From: DATKMS01 sp041497995
GTDB taxonomy: Bacteria > Desulfobacterota > Binatia > HRBIN30
Assembly: GCA_041497995.1 (NCBI GenBank)
Contig: JBGQHM010000038.1
Coordinates: forward strand, 1-28,636
Length of the DNA: 28,636 nucleotides
Direction of reading: 5' to 3'
A program made the translations under genes and the position numbers. Positions 24,661 to 28,636 of the stretch are shown one piece after another. The notes below the pieces were generated by a model. The model saw only the letters and a program-made list of their open reading frames with translations. It did no database searches and was not told the DNA's origin. The stretch's first letter is position 1, and each line of letters starts with the position of its first letter.

Positions 24661-25203
24661 CTACGGTGCTTCACTCAGGAGCCTGAACAGCTCCGCGCAG
24701 GCAGGGGTGTCGGCGGCGGCCAGCAGGGCGGTCGCAGCGGCCCGCCATAAGGCCCGGCTGTCGGCAACGATCTCGATACGTACTTGATCACCTTCCAGGT
24801 GTTCCGGCAGCGTGATGCTGATCGTGGGTGGCAGCCGCAGCGCGCGAATGAGCGCCGCCATGCGATCTTCGACGGCGGCGAGCTGTGGAAAACGCAAGCG
24901 TCGTAGCGCCGCCTTGATCACCTTGAGCGTGTCGTTGCGTCCCAGCTGGCGCGCGCGTGCTTTGGCTAGCGGTTCTGCAGCCAGCACCTGGCTGAGTGTG
25001 ACGCCGTCGCGCTCCGCGATCTCCTCCGCCCAGTCCCACAGGTCACGCAGCTGGTTTTCTCCGAGTCGCAGCTCGGTAGCGAGTTGCAACAGTGCCTCAC
25101 CGTCGCACGCCACGAGCTGCAGCCAACGCTCGATGGTGGCGGCGCTGTACAACCGTGCGCCGGCATATGCACGGATCGCAGCCTGCCCGTCCGTATCCGT
25201 CAT
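24661..25203 (-). CDS. Uncharacterised helical protein
   Basis: A 180-residue protein I do not recognise. It is mostly alpha-helical and Ala/Leu/Arg-rich. The first part (AIRAYAGARLYSAATIERWL, then ATELRLGENQLRDLWDWAEE) could be a small helical DNA- or protein-binding module. A middle block (DTLKVIKAALRRLRFPQL, then AAVEDRMAALIRAL) precedes LPPTISITLPEHLEGDQVRI, which looks like a beta segment. No membrane segment or signal is seen. The start at 25203 is well supported because its ATG shares a base with the TGA of the glycosyltransferase gene (TGATG). A gene with the same position next to SPL radical SAM proteins elsewhere would support a joint role. Confidence 0.72.
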   Translation of the reverse strand: MTDTDGQAAIRAYAGARLYSAATIERWLQLVACDGEALLQLATELRLGENQLRDLWDWAEEIAERDGVTLSQVLAAEPLAKARARQLGRNDTLKVIKAALRRLRFPQLAAVEDRMAALIRALRLPPTISITLPEHLEGDQVRIEIVADSRALWRAAATALLAAADTPACAELFRLLSEAP

Positions 25204-26054
25204 CAACGTGTAGGGTGGGCTTCGCCCACCGTTCCTTGTTGGTACACGGTAGCGAGCATTCGGTAGCGTGCCGCCTCGTCGTGCCGCCTGCGGCGTGCCG
25301 CGCCGTTGGCGAGGATGGCGCACTTGTCGGCGAGAACGCGCGCGGCCGCCGTGCGCCGGGGTTCAGTCAGATTCCCATCACTGAGCAAGCGCAGCAGCGA
25401 CGCGACCCGGAAACGGTCCATACCCCAGAAGCGGCGCGACAGTTGGTCGGGATGCCCGCCCCGTCTGATCACCAGCGGTCGATCGATCAGCCACACTGGC
25501 GTGTCGCGCAGGATGCGCAGCCAGAAGTCGTAGTCCTCGCAGGCCGGCAAGCTCTCGTCGAAGCCGCCGACGCGCTCGAACAAGCTGCGGCGCAGCATGA
25601 CAGCGGACGGGCTGACCAGACAGAGGCGTAAGCTCGGCTCGAAAATGTCGCCGCTCGGCTTGCAGTGACGGGTGCACGGATTCACGCGCACGCCGTTGCG
25701 GACCCAGACTTCCTCGCTCTGGCAGATCTGCGCCTCGGGATGCGCGGCGAAGAAACTGACCTGCGTCGCGAGCTTGTCCGGCAGCCACAGATCGTCGGAA
25801 TCCAGGAAGGCGATCCGATCGCCATGACAAGCTGCGACGCCGGCGTTGCGTGCCGCGGCGACGCCGCGGTTGGCGGTGCGCAGGACATCGACGCGTCGAC
25901 CGAACTCTGCTTGCAGCGCCACCGCCGTGCCGTCGGACGATCCGTCGTCGACGACGATGACCTCATACGCGGCGCCGCGTTGATTGCAGACCGAGGCGAC
26001 CGCCTCGCGCACCAAGGTGCGGCGGTTGAAGGTTGGGATGACGACGCTCACCAT
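25203..26054 (-). CDS. Family 2 glycosyltransferase
   Basis: A 283-residue GT-A-fold enzyme that transfers a sugar from a nucleotide donor, probably to a polysaccharide or lipid. It begins MVSVVIPTFNRRTLVREAVA, continues with EVIVVDDGSSDGTA and NRGVAAARNAGV, and has the metal-binding DSDD in IAFLDSDDLWLPDK. The conserved GGFDESLPACEDYDFWLRIL acceptor-side motif (ED) is present. A short Arg/Ala-rich helical tail follows. The sugar and acceptor are not predictable. Start ATG 26054 (GTG 26057 possible) has no evident ribosome-binding site and lies about 40 bp after the terminator of the small membrane protein gene. First gene of the leftward cluster running through murI. Confidence 0.9.
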   Translation of the reverse strand: MVSVVIPTFNRRTLVREAVASVCNQRGAAYEVIVVDDGSSDGTAVALQAEFGRRVDVLRTANRGVAAARNAGVAACHGDRIAFLDSDDLWLPDKLATQVSFFAAHPEAQICQSEEVWVRNGVRVNPCTRHCKPSGDIFEPSLRLCLVSPSAVMLRRSLFERVGGFDESLPACEDYDFWLRILRDTPVWLIDRPLVIRRGGHPDQLSRRFWGMDRFRVASLLRLLSDGNLTEPRRTAAARVLADKCAILANGAARRRRHDEAARYRMLATVYQQGTVGEAHPTR

Positions 26055-26093
26055 CACGACGCGGGTACTTACTACATGGCCCGCGAACGATAA

Positions 26094-26122
26094 AGCGGGA
26101 GCCGGGGGGGCCGGCTCCCGCT
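26094..26122 (-). terminator. Rho-independent terminator of the small membrane protein gene
   Basis: AGCGGGAGCCGG (26094-26105) and CCGGCTCCCGCT (26111-26122) form a perfect 12-bp stem with a 5-nt loop. Read leftward, the stem is followed by TTTATC, a short T-rich tail. It lies 28 bp past the stop at 26151 and would separate that gene from the glycosyltransferase operon. Confidence 0.75.
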
Positions 26123-26150
26123 GCTGCTGGGGAGGAACGTGCCGGCAGCG

Positions 26151-26432
26151 TCACGCAGCTCTGCTGCCGTGGTGGGCGAGAGGTTGGAGGCCTGGACGCG
26201 GGCGACTGGGCCGCAGTGGCCGCTGGAGGCCGAGGCCACTCCCTGGATGCGCTGCGTCATGCGTACGGTCGTCGGGCGCGGTGCTCGCAACGCCGCGCGT
26301 CAGGAGCCACAGGATGCCGCAGCACACCGCCAACACTGACGTGACGATAGTCCATGCTTGTGGGAGCTGAATAATCAACTCCGGTGGGATCATTGCGCCT
26401 TCGAGCGCGCCGGAAAGGTACGCTGGATTCAT
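26151..26432 (-). CDS. Small membrane protein of unknown function
   Basis: A 93-residue protein with one clear transmembrane helix (AWTIVTSVLAVCCGILWLLT, about 27-46). It is preceded by a short N-terminal region (MNPAYLSGALEGAMIPPELI) and followed by a Pro/Arg/Gly-rich tail. The start at 26432 is very well supported: AAAGGAGGT (26445-26437) lies 4 nt upstream, one of the best ribosome-binding sites in the window. A strong terminator follows. No homologous family is recognised. The tail looks low-complexity, so a frameshift after the helix or a recent C-terminal extension is possible. That expression signals bracket it on both sides argues that it is a real gene. Confidence 0.65.
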   Translation of the reverse strand: MNPAYLSGALEGAMIPPELIIQLPQAWTIVTSVLAVCCGILWLLTRGVASTAPDDRTHDAAHPGSGLGLQRPLRPSRPRPGLQPLAHHGSRAA

Positions 26433-26445
26433 TGGTACCTCCTTT

Positions 26446-26748
26446 CGCATTCTCAGCCCAACAGCCTAACGCGGTGCGGCATGAGGTCAAGCACCCCTGT
26501 CGTGACGTTTGTGTTGCGACGTCGAGGACCAAGGTCTGCTGCCCCGTAGCAGGCAGCCTGCGTGCAGCCTGGGCAGCGACAAAAGACTGGCGTGCGCATC
26601 GTTTACTTGGGGACGGCCGGGCTTCTGCCTAGGTAGCGGGCGTCGAGGCGTCCGCGGTTCGCTAATGCGCTACGCCAGAGCTTTTCATCCTGTCGGTCGA
26701 TAGGCGTCGACGTTGAAGCATCGCCCCAGTTTCAGTAGCGTCGCAGCG
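26446..26748. other. Intergenic region between divergent genes
   Basis: About 300 bp with no convincing gene. On the minus strand TTGACC near 26487-26482 could be the -35 of the small membrane protein gene, but no good -10 follows. Nested inverted repeats lie at 26538-26577: GCTGCCC (26538-26544) with GGGCAGC (26571-26577), enclosing the palindrome GCAGGCAGCCTGC (26549-26561). They could be an operator or a cruciform. No RNA gene is recognised. Confidence 0.4.
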
Positions 26749-27438
26749 ATGAGTGGGTTGATCGCCTTTGATCTGGACGGCGTGCTCTACAGCTCGGAGC
26801 CTTTTCTCGGCGAGGCCTACCGAGAGGCCATCGCCAACGTGAACGTGCAGCGTCCCGGGTCGTTCCCGCGTGTACCGCCGACGCGCGAGATCCTCGACCA
26901 TGTCGGCTGGCCAGTGCCCGTGATTCTGGCGCGCTTGTTTCCGACCATCGATCCGACCGCGGTTGAGCTGCTCTTTCTTGAAACCGTGCACGTCATCGCC
27001 GCGCACGTAGAACGACGCGAGGGCATTTTGTTCCCACGCGTCGCCGAAACCCTCTGCGAGCTCCAGCACGCCGGGCTCACCCTCGCCGTCGCCTCGAACG
27101 GTCGGCGCCAATACGTCGAGACCGTTCTCTCGACCTACGGCATCGCGCGCTATTTCACCGAGCTGGTCACCGTCGACGGCGGCGAGCGCATCCAGAGCAA
27201 GGCCGATATCTTGCGAGCGTACATGCAGCGTGAACGGCACACGCCGGCGCAACTCGTCATGGTCGGCGACCGAACCAGCGACGTCGAAGCAGCGCGCGAC
27301 GTCGGTTGCCACTTCATCGGCTGCGACTACGGCCACGGGCATCGCGAGGAGATCGACGGGGCGGGACCAATCGTGGCCTCGTTCGGTCAGTTACCCGACG
27401 TGATCGAAGCCATGTTTGGTCTTCCGCCGGTTCAGTAA
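26749..27438 (+). CDS. HAD-superfamily phosphatase (phosphoglycolate phosphatase-like)
   Basis: A 229-residue hydrolase. Motif I is FDLDGVLYSS (nucleophile and acid/base Asp), motif II is VASNGR, the motif III Lys is in IQSKADIL, and motif IV is MVGDRTSDVEAA. The helical cap between motifs I and II (residues about 20-85) fits the Gph/PpaX group acting on small phosphorylated metabolites; the actual substrate is unknown. The start at 26749 (MSGLIAFDLDG) is the natural one for the family. The frame extends 12 codons upstream to a TTG without support. It is a single gene with no obvious operon partner. Confidence 0.92.
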   Translation: MSGLIAFDLDGVLYSSEPFLGEAYREAIANVNVQRPGSFPRVPPTREILDHVGWPVPVILARLFPTIDPTAVELLFLETVHVIAAHVERREGILFPRVAETLCELQHAGLTLAVASNGRRQYVETVLSTYGIARYFTELVTVDGGERIQSKADILRAYMQRERHTPAQLVMVGDRTSDVEAARDVGCHFIGCDYGHGHREEIDGAGPIVASFGQLPDVIEAMFGLPPVQ

Positions 27439-27634
27439 CTCCCTGGATGCGTGGGCTGAGGCTGCAGCTCGGGCATCACCAACCGTGTACCCTCCAATGG
27501 TATTGATGACCAGCAAAGTAGATGGGCTTCTGAACATAGGCGGCGTCTTGCGATCGATTTCATGTCGGAATGTTGTTGACTGTTTTTCTCCATGAGGAGT
27601 ACGAGAGTAATGCACAAATGCGTAGGCCAGGCGG
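27439..27634. other. Intergenic region, more AT-rich
   Basis: About 200 bp upstream of the partial exported protein, visibly richer in A and T than the coding DNA around it. It contains TTGACT near 27574-27579 but no well-spaced -10. Short open frames cross it, and none is convincing. It probably holds the promoter of the downstream gene. Confidence 0.35.
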
Positions 27635-28636
27635 TTGGCAGAGAGGGATGGCGATGTCAGCACGAGTTTTGGTGGGTCGACGATTGTGGCGTTGTTCGTG
27701 ATAGCGGCGATGGGCGTCGCCGTCGCCGACGTTGTGCCAGGCCCTAACGCCAACGCGAGTGCGCCCGCACAGAGTCAGGTCGATGACAATCAAGCCGAAG
27801 CGGCAATCGCCATCAATCCCTTGAACCTCAACCAGGTGTTTATCGCGTCCCAATCCGGTCCGGTTATTGGCCAGCTGTTTGCGTCGCGAAGTGTGGACGC
27901 CGGTACGAACTGGCTTGCGAGCAACGGGCCGGACAAGCTCATTGCGGACGGGAACGACTCGCTCTTCAAGGCGTTTGGCGATTCAGCTACGGTGTGGGAC
28001 ACCTTTGGCAATCTCTTCCTGAGTTATATCCGTATCGACGCGCTCAACCGCATCGCTGTGAACCTGAGCACAAACGCTGGTGTGACCTTCTCGCCGCTCA
28101 CCGAACTTGTGGGCAATGCGGCCGGCGTGGATCAGGGGCACCTCAAGATCGGTCCGGGGCAAGGCGGGGCCGGGGAGACCTTATGGGCGATCTTCGTCGA
28201 CTCAAGCGGCACGCGGGCCCAGGCGGCGACGGTTACGGGGCTGGGTGCCCTCTCCTCTTTCAGTCCCATCGTCACAGTCCCCGGGTCGCTCCATGGAAAT
28301 ATTGGCGACATCGCTGTGGGTCCGGCCGGACAGGTCGCGGTGGCGTGGCGCAATGACTCCACTGCTGTCGGACCTACCGATATCTTCATGGCCCTCGATC
28401 CGGACGGCCTGGGGCCCGCTCCATTCGGAACGTCGGTGCCATTCATCCTAACCACCAACGTTGGCGGGGCAGAGCCGATACCCGCGCAACCCCAACGCGG
28501 CGTGGATGCTATGGTCACTCTCGATTATGACCGCAGCAACGGCCCACACCGCGGCCGACTGTACATGGTGTACAACAACGAGATGCCGCAGAACAGTGAC
28601 GATCTCGATGTCTACGTGACCTACTCAGACAGCAAC
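27635..28636 (+). CDS. Secreted BNR/sialidase-like beta-propeller protein (partial; start region disrupted)
   Basis: The frame is open from a TTG at 27635 or a GTG at 27686 to the end of the window with no stop, giving 317 codons from 27686. It begins VALFVIAAMGVAVADVVPGP, a signal-peptide core, then SQVDDNQAEAAIAINPLNLN followed by QVFIAS. This matches the N-terminus of secreted proteins with Asp-box or beta-propeller repeats. Later segments (DSATVWDTFGNLFLSYIRID, HLKIGPGQGGAGETLWAIFV, GDIAVGPAGQVAVAWRND, RGRLYMVYNN) repeat the same strand pattern. Such proteins are often annotated exo-alpha-sialidase or hypothetical; no catalytic assignment is possible. In another frame, ATG 27654 with AGAGGG six bases upstream encodes MSARVLVGRRLW, a good basic N-region that reaches the hydrophobic core only if one base is shifted. 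Confidence 0.7.
   Translation, partial: MAERDGDVSTSFGGSTIVALFVIAAMGVAVADVVPGPNANASAPAQSQVDDNQAEAAIAINPLNLNQVFIASQSGPVIGQLFASRSVDAGTNWLASNGPDKLIADGNDSLFKAFGDSATVWDTFGNLFLSYIRIDALNRIAVNLSTNAGVTFSPLTELVGNAAGVDQGHLKIGPGQGGAGETLWAIFVDSSGTRAQAATVTGLGALSSFSPIVTVPGSLHGNIGDIAVGPAGQVAVAWRNDSTAVGPTDIFMALDPDGLGPAPFGTSVPFILTTNVGGAEPIPAQPQRGVDAMVTLDYDRSNGPHRGRLYMVYNNEMPQNSDDLDVYVTYSDSN

Overview
The window is GC-rich, densely coded bacterial chromosome. No rRNA or tRNA gene was seen. The gene content fits a deltaproteobacterium-like lineage (Myxococcota, Desulfobacterota or Candidatus Binatota): a proton-pumping pyrophosphatase of the type carrying lysine in the GNTxK motif, a secreted protein with a Myxococcus-type cysteine-rich repeat, large multi-PAS kinases and an enlarged SecA. 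This placement is inferred from gene content only.

Left part (1-4440). A lipoprotein gene runs off the left edge. It is followed by a palindromic repeat cluster and a leftward two-gene operon in which membrane pyrophosphatase (hppA) precedes an NhaD/CitMHS-like cation/proton antiporter. One product builds an ion gradient from pyrophosphate and the other probably spends it.

Accessory island (4440-8506). Two 21-bp inverted repeats (20/21 identical) beginning GGTAGTG lie at 4448-4468 and 8478-8498. Each is flanked on its outer side by the same 8 bp, GGCGCGCC. Between them lie an IS1-like DDE transposase with a perfect consensus promoter placed for leaderless transcription, a 128-nt three-way-junction structure, a secreted Cys-rich protein, a winged-helix-like protein, convergent HicA-like and HicB-like genes, and a DUF7669-like gene directly abutting a small basic protein gene. 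I read this as one passenger-carrying IS1-family transposon of about 4.05 kb inserted between hppA and a Nudix gene. It is the main candidate for something not previously described.

Middle part (8550-17193). A Nudix hydrolase overlaps an AMMECR1-domain protein. A single reading frame on the other strand fuses RsmD (16S rRNA methyltransferase) with CoaD (phosphopantetheine adenylyltransferase). Two tandem DsbA-like exported thioredoxins follow. A leftward pair of signalling genes overlaps by ATGA: a five-PAS histidine kinase and a receiver-GAF-GAF-kinase hybrid.

Right part (17622-26054). A long leftward cluster reads glycosyltransferase, unknown helical protein, SPL-family radical SAM protein, murI, secA, argJ. 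The first four genes are joined by overlaps or a 12-bp gap. SecA carries a coiled-coil insert of well over 200 residues in its second nucleotide-binding domain. A palindromic repeat of about 97 bp separates secA from argJ.

Right edge (26094-28636). A small membrane protein gene has an excellent ribosome-binding site and its own terminator. It is followed by a HAD phosphatase and an open-ended secreted, BNR/sialidase-like protein whose start region looks frame-disrupted.
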